A stretch of DNA of 64,000 nt from Marivirga lumbricoides (GCF_014636295.1 NZ_BMEC01000014.1:62001-126000), one strand, 5' to 3'. Shown: positions 7,437 through 18,880, numbered from the stretch's first letter. Notes: a model not told the origin generated them from the sequence alone. Numbers and translations: made by a program.

Positions 7437-10400
7437 TTATTGCAATCCGAACCTAACTTGCACACCAAAGGAAGTATTAGTGGTTGGAAAAGAGTTTTGT
7501 ACGCGCGGTTCATTGAAGCTTCTCTGGTAATAAAAATTCAAGTTCAGCTTTTCACTTACAGTATAATTCACTGTGGGTCTAATCTGATAATTAATGTTTC
7601 CATCAACCAGTACATTTCTGTCATCATCAACAGATCGCTGTACTACTTCTGTATCTCTTATAGTAATACTCAATTGCATAGTAAGATCATTTTTAAGCGC
7701 AACAGTTCTGCCTTTCACCTTAAATGGTAATTTGAAGGAAGGATCTGTAAAACCTATATCAACTACCACATCATTACTTCTCTGATCTGTAAGTTGGGAG
7801 GTTTCAGTACTTAATGCGAGATTTCTCTCCTTTTTATATTCCAGCTTAGCGGTAAATCTGCCTTTGGTACGAAGATTCACACCAATTAAAGGTGAAAACC
7901 TTTCTGATAGTAAAACCTGACCAATATTATACACAGGAAGGTAGAAACCACTATCAGAAACAATACTAGGGAACGGGTAATCCTCAATATTACTATTTAG
8001 ACTCAGGTCTGAATTTTCAAGTGTATAGCGCCCATTATTGATAAAGTTAGTTACACTAAAATTGGCATTGTATGCATGACTTAGCGTAACAGAAGGAAAG
8101 ATTTTCTTTATTGCTTTAATATTAGACAGCCCCTTGTAATCTACCCTCCAGTTAGGCAGTGGGATTTTAGGAAAAGGATTTAAGGAAACTTCATTGACAT
8201 CAGTATCGGTATAAGCCGCTAAAAATGCAGGAATTAACACGTCTTGCTGGTTGATGAGGTACTCACCATTTTGATAAGGATTGGCTTCAGAAAGCCTGGC
8301 TCTGATCTGCTCCCTATTTTGCCTGAACTGTTCAAAAAGAGGTGAGTTGTCCTGACTGGTTTCTACAAATGCAGTTTTAATCAGGTTATAACTTACACTA
8401 TAGTTCCCACTCCTTGTAGGAGTGAGACTCACGAAAGCATCGGCATCTTCACTGTATTTGAATAGCTCAGTATAATTTTCATTAATTACCCTATTGAAAT
8501 CAATCTGCACGGTTAAGTCTTTCATTGGCTCAAGCATTGCCTTCAGTTCCAATGTTTTCACAATCGATTGTGCAAATGGAGTAGTCTGAGATTCTGACCT
8601 GGCCAGGTAGTTATCATTTGCCAGTTCATACCTTATTGAGGGGTCCTGGCTACCTAAAATAAATGGAAGGCCCGGAGCTGCAAAAGAGGAGTCCATACCA
8701 AATAGATAAGCTCGCTTTCTAAAGCCAGGTAAAAGGGTTCCACTCCTCTCGGAATAACTACCTGTTACATTTTTTAGCGACATCAATAATTTTAAGAAGC
8801 CCTTGACTACACCGGCACCCGGTTGGTTCCAGGTAGTATCAACCTGGTTAGCCCGTAACCTTGGAGGGTTATTGATGCTATTAAGAATTTTTACTTTATT
8901 GTAAAGTTTATTCATGTCCAGACGGGATGTCAGTCCCCACTCGCTGCTATTCTGGATCACATGGCCTAAAGTATCAATCTGATTTAAGGAGCCGGAAGTC
9001 CAATTAAAATCTACTTTATAACGTGCATCAGCCGTTATCCAATCAGTAAATGGAATTTTGTTAAGTGGAATGCTGTAGCCCGCCACGATACTCTGGTCAA
9101 AATTCTTCATCCTGCCCAGATTACTCAAATTTGTTAAGATAGAATCCCGCTTTGCCTCAGTGTTTATCTCTCCTTCTTCTTCATCAACTATTGCAAATGC
9201 TCTGGCGGTGTAATTAAGATTGAGGTTTTGAGTTAAATTCCATGCTAAGTTATAAGAACGTGCTAATGTAAAACTTTTCTCATACTGGGCTTGAATACCT
9301 TCCGTTGTCAATCTATCATTTCTTAGCTGCGTTTTTACAAAACTTCTATTAATATCTCCCCTGAAGCTAAATGTACTGGGTAAAGGATTAAAATTGATGT
9401 CCTTTACTAATTTAAGGTAAGGTGATTGCAGAAATTTTACTGACTCCAAGGGCACTATACTGGCGTTAGGAAAAGCATATGTATATCCTATTGCTCCTTT
9501 ATAATTTCTTGTTTCATATGCTGCTGTTTGCAGGTTACTTCTTGTAATATCATTGTATGCGTAAGTAAAGTCAAAATTGGAAATGGCTATTGGCAATACA
9601 ATTTTATCTGCTTCTTTTCTTTCTTTACGGACATTGGTGAAGTTAATACTTCTCCTTTCCTCCTGGTCAATTACTATCTGCCTGTATGCTTCTCTTTCCT
9701 CGGCATCTTCGAAGCCAGCTAAGGCCGCTGAAAGAGGAATATCCGGATCACGAGGGTCATAAAAAGGAGTGGCTGTAAAAGTTTGATACCCTACATACAT
9801 TGGGATTTTAATTCCTGATTCCTCCTTAAAGAATTTTCCCAGGCTTACATTAGCTGATAAATCAAAACCCAGTGAGCTCTCTCTTGTCCTTTGCGAAATA
9901 TTTTGTTCAATTCCTCCAAAACCTACTGAAGTATATCTTGTGCTGGCGGTAACATTAGCAAAGTCAGCTAGCTTAGTATTCACGGTTGCGTTGGCAGCCC
10001 AGCCGGAAGTCTGATCAAAATCTGTAACCCTCATTTCATTGGCCCAAATACATATATCTTTCGACACAGAGCTTCCTCCCTGAGGATTTCTTATACCTAT
10101 CATAATCGTTTGAAGTGAGCTCATATCCGGTCTACCTCTTACAGTAAGCGTATATTTTTCAAACTCCTCTGAGTAAGGAAGCAGAACATTCTGTATGCCT
10201 GAGGCTGCCTCCATTCTGTTTCTACTTGATTTCAACTGATAAAGTCTATTAAAAGCGATATCTATTTCGTTCGCTTGGGGCCATATTTCACTTGGGTCAG
10301 TGGTTTGGTAAGGCGTAATTTTTAATGGAAGCTCTATTTCATAGTAGTTATCGTCAAAATCTGTACCCAAACGAACAAATGCAGTTAATTCATCATCATT

Positions 10401-13400
10401 GGCGTTTGGGCTTTGCGCATGCAAAAACATTTTGAGTCGACCATAATTTACTAAATCAAAATTTACATTTTTAAATGCTGCTACAGCTTTTCCATCTTCA
10501 AAGTCGTCTATACACAGCTGTAGAGATTGTTCGTTCTGTCTTATCAGGTTAGCGGGAGAAGAAACATCCTGATCTCTCTGGAATCCGGGAGGCAACACGT
10601 AAGGTACTTTTCCAGGACCATTTTCTGAATTAGCTTCAATATTTACAGCTGAAACCACCAAATTGCTCACCTTAGCCTCAGGTGTTTCTGAAATTCCGCT
10701 CTTTGCCAGCGATCCTTCATATTTTCTCCATTGAGACCCCACCAATCTAAAATCGGCCATTCTTAAAACTACCGGTTGCTCAAAGTCTGTTAAAATTGTG
10801 CGGACATATCTGATAGTTTTAAACCCTTGAATATCTCCCTGGGTACGGGTAGGATTTCTTACAGGAATTCGAAATAAATACCATTTCACGCCTCCTTCAT
10901 CCTCAGCTACAGCTTCATCAACAATGAGTGGGTTAGTAGAAACATTCAGTTGATCTTTCGTCAAGTTGATTTCATACTCGTAAAATTCTTCCAGATCAGT
11001 AATGGTTCTATCATTATTAACATCCTCGCTGTCAGGATAACGACTACCGGAAGGATTAAAATTCAGGTTAGCTGATGGTCCGGGTGTATTTCCTTCAGGG
11101 TTATTGAAATTTTTATACCTTTCCAACAAGGGGGCCTGTCTGCTATCAAATTCATCTCCCAGGAAATACCTGAAATTATCTGCTGATGGATCGTTTAGGA
11201 TTTGTTGCCTTGCCTCCGGTGTTAACACAGGGTTTGAATTGACTTCACTAATAAATTCACTGTAAAAGTCAGCTTCCTCATCATTTCGCACACCATCTAA
11301 ACCAACATCCTGATTAGCTCTGGCACCCGCTTCGTTAGAAAAAACATCTGTAATTGGTGCATTGCTTGGCACACGAGCCACCTCAGTGATATCTACCTCA
11401 CTTACATTATTATAATCTGCAGGCAAACCATTCTCGTAAGAAAGTTGTCCATCTTTTAATACGTCTTCTGAAACGCTACCTAAGTTAAAATAAAGCTTAC
11501 CTCCTGTTGTATTATTGGTAGGATTAGCCGAACCGTCATCCACAACCCCTCTTGGTGTTTCTATAAAAGGATCTAACAACCAGAATTCTATATATTCAAT
11601 GTTATTTTTATCAAAGTCAACCTCAGAAGTAATGGCTTTAGTGATACCGGCCCAGTTTGATTTAGGATTTTTAAGCTTCCCTTCACTGGTTAAATCTGCA
11701 TTAAAATTATATATCCCTCTTTCTTCAGGAAAATAAGCTAAATCGAAAGTAGGCAGTAAATTCACACCTATATTTCTATCCCTGTTTTTGTAAATTTCCT
11801 GAATCACTACATTTCTGGCATAGTGGTTTTCCAAGGCCTCGTCTGTTAGATCAGGTACATTTTGCCCGTTTTCCCTGTAAAATATATTATCTATTGTATA
11901 CCATGCCAGTTTTGCTCTTTTTTTATTTTCTGCAAACTTACCTGTTCCTAAATATCTGTTATCCGTAGTGGCAGGCGTAGCTGAAATTTTCCAGCTATTA
12001 ATATCACCTCCCAGATTGTTCACAGTTATCGACTGCTCAAAGTCCTCAATATAGGATGTACCTTCTCCATTTACTACATTTGAAGTTCCCGGAATCATTT
12101 GAGCAAACTCTCCTCTAAAAGTAAGAATTGAGGGTTCTTTGGTATCAATAAATGGAATTAGATCCACCATTTTGGTAAGAAAAGGCATTTCATCACTATA
12201 ATTAATATCTATCCCCCATTTGGTATTGTTTGTGGGTTCCGAACCAATACTGTACCTGGAAACACCTAAAGGTCTTTGAGTATGACGCAAAACAGTAGCA
12301 CCAAAATTAATTTTATCACTTAAAATATAATCAAAACGTGTACCTACAAGGGTTCTGGATTGAAAACTAAATAAATCTGCTTTCTCAAATGTGATGTTGA
12401 TATTTCTGCCGGAACTTAATATCCCCTGATTTAAGATAATTACCCGGCCCAAATTATAGTCAACCCGATAGTCTAGCCCTTCCTGCAAAGGTGTACCTCC
12501 TGAACTTACCCGTACAGAGTTGGGAGCAATATTAATCCCTGGTAAAGCAATTTCAGTTGAGGATCCGCTTTGGTATTGCCCCTTAATAAAAAATTTATCT
12601 TTTGAAGTAAGCTGCTGCGCTTCGTTTTTAGTGGATTCATATAAAGTATTAAACACATACTTTCCTCTAAAAGTCTGTTCATCCTGCCGAAACAAATTAC
12701 TTAAATCTTCTCCGAAGGGCTCAAGAATAGGAAATATAATTTTCCCCTCTTCCTCATTAATTGTTACCCCCGGAACATAGTCAAAGTTTCCATCTGGCTG
12801 GGGGTCTCCGTTCTGGTTAAGGCTATCGAGGTTGAAAAGGCGGAGTAAGGGAATATCCTGCAAAGAACTTTCATGTAAGCTAGGGTTATCCTGGCCTGTT
12901 CTGTCATCCCTGTAAATGATCCTTAATTGAAAGCCTTCCTGAGAGATTTGGTTACCATTAAGATTGTAGATGTTCTTCATCATCAAATCCCAGGTGGGGG
13001 CATCCACATTAATTTTAGAAGGCCTCAATAATTTTAAAATAGCTACCTGGTCATCTGGCCTATTTCCATAATTTTCAGCCAGTTCTCCCACCTGGTAAAG
13101 CGTGCCATTATAACTATATTCATAAGCCACAGCCAGCATCTCATCATTCTGAAGCTGCCTCCTTAAACTAATATACCCTAATTGCTTATTAATAGTAAAC
13201 TCGGTAGCGTCAAGCTTTCTGGCCACGTTTATAGCTTCGTAGTCCACAGTTCTTGCCAGTGAAGGGTTTATAGTTTCAATTGAAGATACAAAGCTGTTAT
13301 AATCTTTATTAAATGGTTGTAATTGATCCCATAACCTGTTCGCATCATTATCCGTGGGGCTATTGACAGGAACTGAAGGCAGCAGAAACCCCTCTTTATT

Positions 13401-14603
13401 AATATTATTAGGGTTGGTTTCACCTAAATCCATGAATGCTGCCACACTTCTAAGTGCATTAGTATTTTGTGTCCTGTTAATCACATATACTTCTACTCTC
13501 CTTATGTCCAATCCGGAAGTTATTCTGGGAAGCCCTTTAAGCCATTGCTCATAATTGTCCCTGAAAAAATGCCCCAGGAAAAAATGTCTGTTTTCATCAT
13601 AATCTGAAGCTCTTACATCAAACTCCTGCCTCTGAGCGCCACCTTCCACGCTAATTGTTTCAGATTTACCTCTTTGAGTAGATGCCACACTTGTCACAAA
13701 TAAATGCCCAAATTGAAGCTGTGTCTTAATCCCGAATAAGTTTTGAGCACCTGTGATAAGTGTATTATTTACAGGCATGCTTACATTACCTATCTCAATC
13801 TTCTTTATAATTTCTTCCTCATAACCGGTATATTCTACCTTAAGGTCATTTTGAAAGTCAAAAGAGTTGTTGTTGGCAAAATTTGCAGTAACAGCAAGTT
13901 TTTCACCCACCTTACCTACAGCATTCATATTAATTTGCTGATCAAATTCAAAGCTGGAGTAACGTTGTTGCTGAACAGGAATATTAGGATTTTCATTTTT
14001 TGTAAACCTGCCACCAAAATCAAGCGTCACAAAACCATTAGGAATAATCTGCACATAGCTACCTCCAAAAAGCCTATCAAACATAGGACTTACATATAAA
14101 GGTGGTATAAGTTGTCTCCCGCTTACAGCACTTTCACCATCCAGGCCCAACGAACGTTCCCGCCAGTAATCATTTAAAATCTTTTCATCCTGATACTGAG
14201 AAAATTCTTCAAAACTCATTGAAGTAGTAGGCCTGTAATTTACATCGCCTATCTTTTCATAAATAGTATAATTCAGTCCTGTATCAATTTCCACATCAAG
14301 GCTTAGTGCTGCAGGGTCACCTAATTGCAGAGGGCTCTGACCCTGATTGCTGGAAAAAGGATCCCCATACCTGTCTTGAAATTGGAAGGTAGGTCTTTTA
14401 CTGGGTTTATAGTTTTTTACGCTATCGGTTTTTATGCTATCCTTGGGAACGGAATCCTTTTCCTGCTGATTTTTTTCCTGAACCTGCTGAAACAAGAAAG
14501 CATTAAACTCGTATGAAGTAGCATAAAGGTGTGCCCCATCGGTAACTAAACCGACAAAAAGTAAGGCTGAACATAAAAGAAAACGGATCCCTTTACTTAA
14601 CAA
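7437..14603 (-). CDS. sprA: Type IX secretion translocon protein SprA
   Basis: SprA forms the giant outer membrane barrel through which T9SS cargo leaves the cell, and it is needed for gliding in gliding species. At 2388 residues it has the usual SprA length. It opens with a signal peptide (about 28 residues ending HLYA), then a region rich in Pro/Ser, and continues as thousands of bases of alternating beta-strand sequence with family-like stretches such as GTSYIEDFEQS and a C-terminal aromatic strand ending VQVRFGLQ. The start is TTG 14603: no ATG lies in frame before the signal peptide, and TTG directly precedes LSKGIRFLL. It begins 15 bases after the ruvA stop and is followed by gcvH. T9SS cargo genes at 30-33 kb fit with this function. 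Confidence 0.95.
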   Translation of the reverse strand: MLSKGIRFLLCSALLFVGLVTDGAHLYATSYEFNAFLFQQVQEKNQQEKDSVPKDSIKTDSVKNYKPSKRPTFQFQDRYGDPFSSNQGQSPLQLGDPAALSLDVEIDTGLNYTIYEKIGDVNYRPTTSMSFEEFSQYQDEKILNDYWRERSLGLDGESAVSGRQLIPPLYVSPMFDRLFGGSYVQIIPNGFVTLDFGGRFTKNENPNIPVQQQRYSSFEFDQQINMNAVGKVGEKLAVTANFANNNSFDFQNDLKVEYTGYEEEIIKKIEIGNVSMPVNNTLITGAQNLFGIKTQLQFGHLFVTSVASTQRGKSETISVEGGAQRQEFDVRASDYDENRHFFLGHFFRDNYEQWLKGLPRITSGLDIRRVEVYVINRTQNTNALRSVAAFMDLGETNPNNINKEGFLLPSVPVNSPTDNDANRLWDQLQPFNKDYNSFVSSIETINPSLARTVDYEAINVARKLDATEFTINKQLGYISLRRQLQNDEMLAVAYEYSYNGTLYQVGELAENYGNRPDDQVAILKLLRPSKINVDAPTWDLMMKNIYNLNGNQISQEGFQLRIIYRDDRTGQDNPSLHESSLQDIPLLRLFNLDSLNQNGDPQPDGNFDYVPGVTINEEEGKIIFPILEPFGEDLSNLFRQDEQTFRGKYVFNTLYESTKNEAQQLTSKDKFFIKGQYQSGSSTEIALPGINIAPNSVRVSSGGTPLQEGLDYRVDYNLGRVIILNQGILSSGRNINITFEKADLFSFQSRTLVGTRFDYILSDKINFGATVLRHTQRPLGVSRYSIGSEPTNNTKWGIDINYSDEMPFLTKMVDLIPFIDTKEPSILTFRGEFAQMIPGTSNVVNGEGTSYIEDFEQSITVNNLGGDINSWKISATPATTDNRYLGTGKFAENKKRAKLAWYTIDNIFYRENGQNVPDLTDEALENHYARNVVIQEIYKNRDRNIGVNLLPTFDLAYFPEERGIYNFNADLTSEGKLKNPKSNWAGITKAITSEVDFDKNNIEYIEFWLLDPFIETPRGVVDDGSANPTNNTTGGKLYFNLGSVSEDVLKDGQLSYENGLPADYNNVSEVDITEVARVPSNAPITDVFSNEAGARANQDVGLDGVRNDEEADFYSEFISEVNSNPVLTPEARQQILNDPSADNFRYFLGDEFDSRQAPLLERYKNFNNPEGNTPGPSANLNFNPSGSRYPDSEDVNNDRTITDLEEFYEYEINLTKDQLNVSTNPLIVDEAVAEDEGGVKWYLFRIPVRNPTRTQGDIQGFKTIRYVRTILTDFEQPVVLRMADFRLVGSQWRKYEGSLAKSGISETPEAKVSNLVVSAVNIEANSENGPGKVPYVLPPGFQRDQDVSSPANLIRQNEQSLQLCIDDFEDGKAVAAFKNVNFDLVNYGRLKMFLHAQSPNANDDELTAFVRLGTDFDDNYYEIELPLKITPYQTTDPSEIWPQANEIDIAFNRLYQLKSSRNRMEAASGIQNVLLPYSEEFEKYTLTVRGRPDMSSLQTIMIGIRNPQGGSSVSKDICIWANEMRVTDFDQTSGWAANATVNTKLADFANVTASTRYTSVGFGGIEQNISQRTRESSLGFDLSANVSLGKFFKEESGIKIPMYVGYQTFTATPFYDPRDPDIPLSAALAGFEDAEEREAYRQIVIDQEERRSINFTNVRKERKEADKIVLPIAISNFDFTYAYNDITRSNLQTAAYETRNYKGAIGYTYAFPNASIVPLESVKFLQSPYLKLVKDINFNPLPSTFSFRGDINRSFVKTQLRNDRLTTEGIQAQYEKSFTLARSYNLAWNLTQNLNLNYTARAFAIVDEEEGEINTEAKRDSILTNLSNLGRMKNFDQSIVAGYSIPLNKIPFTDWITADARYKVDFNWTSGSLNQIDTLGHVIQNSSEWGLTSRLDMNKLYNKVKILNSINNPPRLRANQVDTTWNQPGAGVVKGFLKLLMSLKNVTGSYSERSGTLLPGFRKRAYLFGMDSSFAAPGLPFILGSQDPSIRYELANDNYLARSESQTTPFAQSIVKTLELKAMLEPMKDLTVQIDFNRVINENYTELFKYSEDADAFVSLTPTRSGNYSVSYNLIKTAFVETSQDNSPLFEQFRQNREQIRARLSEANPYQNGEYLINQQDVLIPAFLAAYTDTDVNEVSLNPFPKIPLPNWRVDYKGLSNIKAIKKIFPSVTLSHAYNANFSVTNFINNGRYTLENSDLSLNSNIEDYPFPSIVSDSGFYLPVYNIGQVLLSERFSPLIGVNLRTKGRFTAKLEYKKERNLALSTETSQLTDQRSNDVVVDIGFTDPSFKLPFKVKGRTVALKNDLTMQLSITIRDTEVVQRSVDDDRNVLVDGNINYQIRPTVNYTVSEKLNLNFYYQRSFNEPRVQNSFPTTNTSFGVQVRFGLQ

Positions 14604-14617
14604 TGTATCAATAGATT

Positions 14618-15211
14618 TTAGGCTGATTTTAAGGCTTGCTTTATTAATTCCTCCAATGTAATGTTTTCGCCATTTTTCTCCAAAATGTTATTGATAACTT
14701 TTTCGGCAGAAGTTTTTGCAAAACCTAAATTTAACAATGCTGATAACGCTTCATTTCGCTTGCTATTGTTCAAGCCTGAAGATGTGTTGGAAGAATCTAA
14801 AATTAACCCCTCTTTTTTGTACTTATCTTTTAATTCCAAAATTACCCGTTGAGCTGTTTTAGCTCCAATACCTTTAATCGCCTGAATTTGCTTTACATTT
14901 TCAGCTACAATCGCAGATTTTATTTCCATAGGATTCATTGCAGATAACATTCCTAAAGCTGTAGAAGGTCCAATTCCTGAAATTCCTATTAAATCAAGAA
15001 AGGTGGAACGCTCCGCTTGCTCATGAAAACCATACAGGGTTTGGGAGTCTTCTTTTACATGGAAATGAGTTAAAACCAATGCCTCCTTCTGTTTTTTAAA
15101 AGCGTCATAAGTGGAAAGAGGAATATTGACATGATACCCAACGCCACCCACCTCTATAATAAGGTAAGTGGCTTCAAGGTTAACAATTTCTCCTTTTAAG
15201 TATGAAATCAT
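14618..15211 (-). CDS. ruvA: Holliday junction branch migration protein RuvA
   Basis: RuvA binds four-way junctions as a tetramer and loads the RuvB motor during recombinational repair. The 197-residue protein has the N-terminal OB-fold ([21 protein letters not shown] in its first lines), the two helix-hairpin-helix motifs seen in LIGISGIGPSTALGML and IKGIGAKTAQRVILELKDK, and the small C-terminal RuvB-binding domain after a Ser/Asn linker (NTSSGLNNSK). Its ATG overlaps the maeB stop by four bases (ATGA), so the two are translationally coupled. ruvB is not adjacent. ruvA directly before sprA is a conserved order in Bacteroidota as far as I know. Confidence 0.96.
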   Translation of the reverse strand: MISYLKGEIVNLEATYLIIEVGGVGYHVNIPLSTYDAFKKQKEALVLTHFHVKEDSQTLYGFHEQAERSTFLDLIGISGIGPSTALGMLSAMNPMEIKSAIVAENVKQIQAIKGIGAKTAQRVILELKDKYKKEGLILDSSNTSSGLNNSKRNEALSALLNLGFAKTSAEKVINNILEKNGENITLEELIKQALKSA

Positions 15212-17487
15212 AAATTATTATCTGTGAATTGATTTTGTGCATCTACCACGGAAATAGCCACCATATTTACTATTTCTCGTACTGAGCTACCTAATTGTAA
15301 AATATGAACCGGCTTGTTCATTCCCAATAAAATTGGACCTATAGCTTCTGCGTTACCCAGTTCCATTAGTAATTTATAAGCAATATTACCGGAAGCCAAA
15401 TTAGGAAATATAAAAGTATTAGCACCTTTTTCCGCTAATTCACTAAAAGGATAAGTCTCCTGAAGCAATTGCGTGTCTACAGCAATATTTGCCTGAATAT
15501 CTCCATCAATTATTAACTCCGGCCATCTTTCTTTAGCAATCTGCCTTGCTTTCGCAGTCTTCTCTGGTATTTCTCCTTTGCTTGATCCAAAATTGGAATA
15601 AGATAACATTGCCATTCGAGGTTCTATTCCAAAGAATTTAGCGCCTCTTGCTGTTAAACCAATAATTTCCACCAGCTCCTCTACAGTAGGATTAGTATTA
15701 ACAGTGGTGTCAGAAAAGAAGTAAGTTCCTTTTTTTGTAGAAAGAATATACATTCCTGCTACTCTTTTACCAGGCTCGGCACCAATTATTTCCAAAGCAG
15801 GCCTGATGGTTCGTGGATAATCTTTGGTAAGGCCGGAAATCATCGCATCTGCTTCACCATTTTCCACCATCATACTACCAAAGTAGTTCCTGTCTCTCAT
15901 AAGCTTTTCTGCTTCATAAAGAGTTACGCCTTTACGTTTTCTTTTCTCGTATAGCTTCTCTGAATATGCTTTACGTCTTTCTGCACTTTCGAAAATATCA
16001 ATAATTTCACTTTCTCCAATATCCAGGTGATGTGCTTCTACCAATTCCTGAATTTTTTGTCTGTTCCCTAACAGGATTGGTGTGGCTACACCTTCATCAA
16101 TTACCATTTGAGCAGCTTTCAAAATCTTGGCATTATCAGCTTCAGCAAACACAACCCTCTTTGGATCTTTCTTAGCCTTACTGATGATCCTGTTCATCAG
16201 TTTTTGATCTACCCCTAGCCTTTTCTGCAACTCGACATCATACTGCGCCCAGTCAGTAACCATCGTTTTTGCGACTCCTGAATCGATTGCTGCCCTGGCA
16301 ACTGCCGGAGAAATTGTAGTTATTAATCGAGGGTCCAGTGGTTTAGGAATTAAGTACTCTTTTCCAAAAACAATTCGCTGATCCTGATAAGCCTTGTTAA
16401 TCAGTTCAGGTACAGGTTGTTTAGCCAAACTGGCAATTGCGTAGGCAGCAGCTAATTTCATTTCTTCATTAATGGCTGTAGCACGCACGTCCAAAGCTCC
16501 ACGGAAAATGTAAGGAAAACCTATCACATTATTCACCTGGTTAGGATGGTCGGAGCGACCTGTTGCCATGATAATATCTTCCCTTGCATCCATTGCTTCC
16601 TGATAGGGTATTTCCGGATCCGGATTAGCCAGCGCAAATACTATAGGATTATTAGCCATAGCAAGTATGTGTTCTTTGCCTATGACATTGGCTGCAGAAA
16701 GGCCCAAAAACACATCAGCTCCCTTCATAGCATCCATCATGGTCTTTACATCTTTTCTCTCTGATGCAAACAAAGCTCTGTTTTCATCCAGGTCATCTCT
16801 ATCTACAGAGATAAATCCTTGCCTGTCAAACATCAAAATGTTTTCCTTCTTCAACCCTAATGATTGATAAAGCTTAGTGCAGGAAATAGCTGCTGCCCCT
16901 GCCCCACTTACAACTAATTTCACTTCAGAAATATCTTTCCCCACTAATTCCAGTGCATTTATAAGTGCAGCACTGGAAATAATGGCTGTACCATGCTGGT
17001 CATCGTGCATTACAGGAATGTTCATTCGCTTCTTTAGTTCCTTCTCAATGACAAAGCATTCCGGTGCTTTAATATCTTCCAGATTAATTCCTCCAAAAGT
17101 AGGCTCCAGTGACTGAATTATTTCTATCAGTTTTTTAGGATCTGACTCCTGTATTTCAATATCAAAAACATCTATGCCGGCAAACTTTTTGAAAAGCACA
17201 CCTTTTCCTTCCATTACAGGTTTTGAGGCATCAGGACCAATATTTCCTAAACCTAAAACTGCTGTACCGTTGGATATAACTCCTACTAAATTACCTTTAG
17301 CTGTATATTTATAGGCATTTTCTTTATCCTTTTCTATTTCTTTACAAGGTTCAGCAACCCCTGGAGAATAGGCTAAGGCCAGATCATTCTGAGAGCTCAG
17401 CATTTTGGTTGGAACAACTTCTATCTTTCCTGGTGTACCCTGACTATGGTAGTTGAGGGCATCTTCTCTTCGAATTTTTTTGGACAT
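15208..17487 (-). CDS. maeB: NADP-dependent malic enzyme with phosphotransacetylase-like domain
   Basis: This enzyme decarboxylates malate to pyruvate, producing NADPH for biosynthesis. The 759 residues match the long MaeB form. Residues 1 to about 430 are the malic enzyme, with [21 protein letters not shown] and the nucleotide-binding [12 protein letters not shown]; about 430-759 form the phosphate acetyltransferase-like domain ending [21 protein letters not shown], which in MaeB proteins is thought to be regulatory rather than catalytic. It starts at ATG 17487 and is the first gene of the cluster leading into ruvA and sprA. A TATATTTG element lies about 165 bases upstream. Confidence 0.95.
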   Translation of the reverse strand: MSKKIRREDALNYHSQGTPGKIEVVPTKMLSSQNDLALAYSPGVAEPCKEIEKDKENAYKYTAKGNLVGVISNGTAVLGLGNIGPDASKPVMEGKGVLFKKFAGIDVFDIEIQESDPKKLIEIIQSLEPTFGGINLEDIKAPECFVIEKELKKRMNIPVMHDDQHGTAIISSAALINALELVGKDISEVKLVVSGAGAAAISCTKLYQSLGLKKENILMFDRQGFISVDRDDLDENRALFASERKDVKTMMDAMKGADVFLGLSAANVIGKEHILAMANNPIVFALANPDPEIPYQEAMDAREDIIMATGRSDHPNQVNNVIGFPYIFRGALDVRATAINEEMKLAAAYAIASLAKQPVPELINKAYQDQRIVFGKEYLIPKPLDPRLITTISPAVARAAIDSGVAKTMVTDWAQYDVELQKRLGVDQKLMNRIISKAKKDPKRVVFAEADNAKILKAAQMVIDEGVATPILLGNRQKIQELVEAHHLDIGESEIIDIFESAERRKAYSEKLYEKRKRKGVTLYEAEKLMRDRNYFGSMMVENGEADAMISGLTKDYPRTIRPALEIIGAEPGKRVAGMYILSTKKGTYFFSDTTVNTNPTVEELVEIIGLTARGAKFFGIEPRMAMLSYSNFGSSKGEIPEKTAKARQIAKERWPELIIDGDIQANIAVDTQLLQETYPFSELAEKGANTFIFPNLASGNIAYKLLMELGNAEAIGPILLGMNKPVHILQLGSSVREIVNMVAISVVDAQNQFTDNNL

Positions 17488-17651
17488 AATTTATTTACTT
17501 CAACAAAATTTCAATATAAAAATAAGATAATAATCAGGTGAATAATAAGGAATCCGGAATTAGTAAAGAATAAATGGAGATGATTACTACTTATGGTTAG
17601 ATTAATACCACGAAGTAATGGATTTTCAGTATTCCCTTAAGAAAATTAATT

Positions 17652-17659
17652 CAAATATA
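17652..17659 (-). promoter_or_regulatory. TAnnTTTG -7 element upstream of maeB
   Basis: The minus strand reads TATATTTG, the exact Bacteroidota -7 form also found before other genes here. No good TTTG lies 17-23 bases upstream. The resulting maeB leader would be about 160 bases. No tRNA or structured RNA is obvious in that leader. Confidence 0.4.
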
Positions 17660-17747
17660 TTAGCTGCATTTATTTAATAGGGAGAAGCAATACTTTTTTT
17701 GCTAACATCAAAATTATAAAACGCAGCTAAATTTAATAGTCTATTAA

Positions 17748-18839
17748 TTAATCGTTGATTGTGTCCGGAATATCTACAGTACCAAGAATAGCCTTAATAG
17801 CTCTCATCGGCTCTCTTTTATCTTCACCCGGGTTATCGAGATAACCTTCCACATAGTAAAGCTTTCCAGTTGTCTCATTGGCAAATAAGTAGCCTATAAA
17901 TGCTCCACCTCTTGAATTATCTGAATATTTCCAAAGTCCTTTTGCACGTAAAGCGTAATTCCCGTTCAGGTTTACCGTATCAATTACCAGCTCCAATTCA
18001 TCCTGAGTTGTAAGAAAGAGAGAGTCATTATCAAGATCGGTAATGTATTTTCTACCCAACTGGTTTCTTATCTCTTTTAGATTTTCAGGATCAAAAGCAG
18101 CTTCATCCTGGAAAGGCATTTCAGCTACCCAGAAATTATATTCTTCTTTGGCATCAAGTTTTCTGATCCATGCAAAATTCTCCTTCTTAATTGCTAAATC
18201 ATATCCGAAGGGAATAAGCATGTCTATACCTAGACTATCAGCAAGATAGTTCATGATGCCTTTGGAAGGGCTCTGTTTTAGGTTTTTCACTAATCTTTCT
18301 TCTTCCACCAGATTGAAAAACTGTTGAACTCTTTCTCTGTTTTCTTGAATATTCTCAATTAGTTCTTGCTCATTTCTTCCAAAAAGGTAAAGAACTTCCT
18401 GCCCTTTCGCATAAACATCTTCCTGATTGAAGGAGAAAATTTCAGGATTATTCTTTATCTGCTGTAAAGAGTTATCAGTAAAATACCTCTTCATTTGCTG
18501 ACCCTCACCGGAATTATTATCCAGCGTGGCAACAAACATTAAATTCTTAGAAGCTTTTAAAAGTGTATTGAATTCACTCGGATTTACTCTTCGCAAATCA
18601 TAAATAGGTTCATCCTGGGGAATTGCTTCTACATTCTCAGTATAAATCTCCCTGATGAGGTCACCCAAGGGGCCATTCCATATTTCGGGAGCCATTACCA
18701 GAATAATTTCCCCAAATTCCCCTCTTGCATTCTGCATGGTAGCTTTTCCATCTGATTTACCATCAGAATCGCAAGAAGCAAAAATGGAAATACACAATAG
18801 CAAAAAGAAGGTATTTTGAATTTTCTTGATTAGTTGCAC
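17748..18839 (-). CDS. DUF4837 family lipoprotein
   Basis: The 363-residue protein has a lipoprotein signal ending IFASC (Cys23) and then the DUF4837 layout: GEIILVMAPEIWNGPLGD near the start, KNLMFVATLD, a helical middle and a C-terminal beta part with RAKGLWKYSDNSRGG and GGAFIGYLF. Its function is unknown; the family is found in Bacteroidota envelopes. The start is GTG 18839, because the frame has a stop nine bases upstream and no ATG before the signal peptide. It follows the LysM transglycosylase gene by 41 bases and ends the 28.9-17.7 kb cluster, which suggests a cell wall or envelope role by association only. Confidence 0.85.
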   Translation of the reverse strand: MQLIKKIQNTFFLLLCISIFASCDSDGKSDGKATMQNARGEFGEIILVMAPEIWNGPLGDLIREIYTENVEAIPQDEPIYDLRRVNPSEFNTLLKASKNLMFVATLDNNSGEGQQMKRYFTDNSLQQIKNNPEIFSFNQEDVYAKGQEVLYLFGRNEQELIENIQENRERVQQFFNLVEEERLVKNLKQSPSKGIMNYLADSLGIDMLIPFGYDLAIKKENFAWIRKLDAKEEYNFWVAEMPFQDEAAFDPENLKEIRNQLGRKYITDLDNDSLFLTTQDELELVIDTVNLNGNYALRAKGLWKYSDNSRGGAFIGYLFANETTGKLYYVEGYLDNPGEDKREPMRAIKAILGTVDIPDTIND

Positions 18840-18880
18840 GATGATTTAGTTTGAGTTTTTAAATTAAAAACCGGGTTCCA

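Noticed and set aside
13743-14099. 118-codon plus-strand frame inside sprA
   Set aside because: Antisense to conserved SprA coding sequence, with no recognisable domain.
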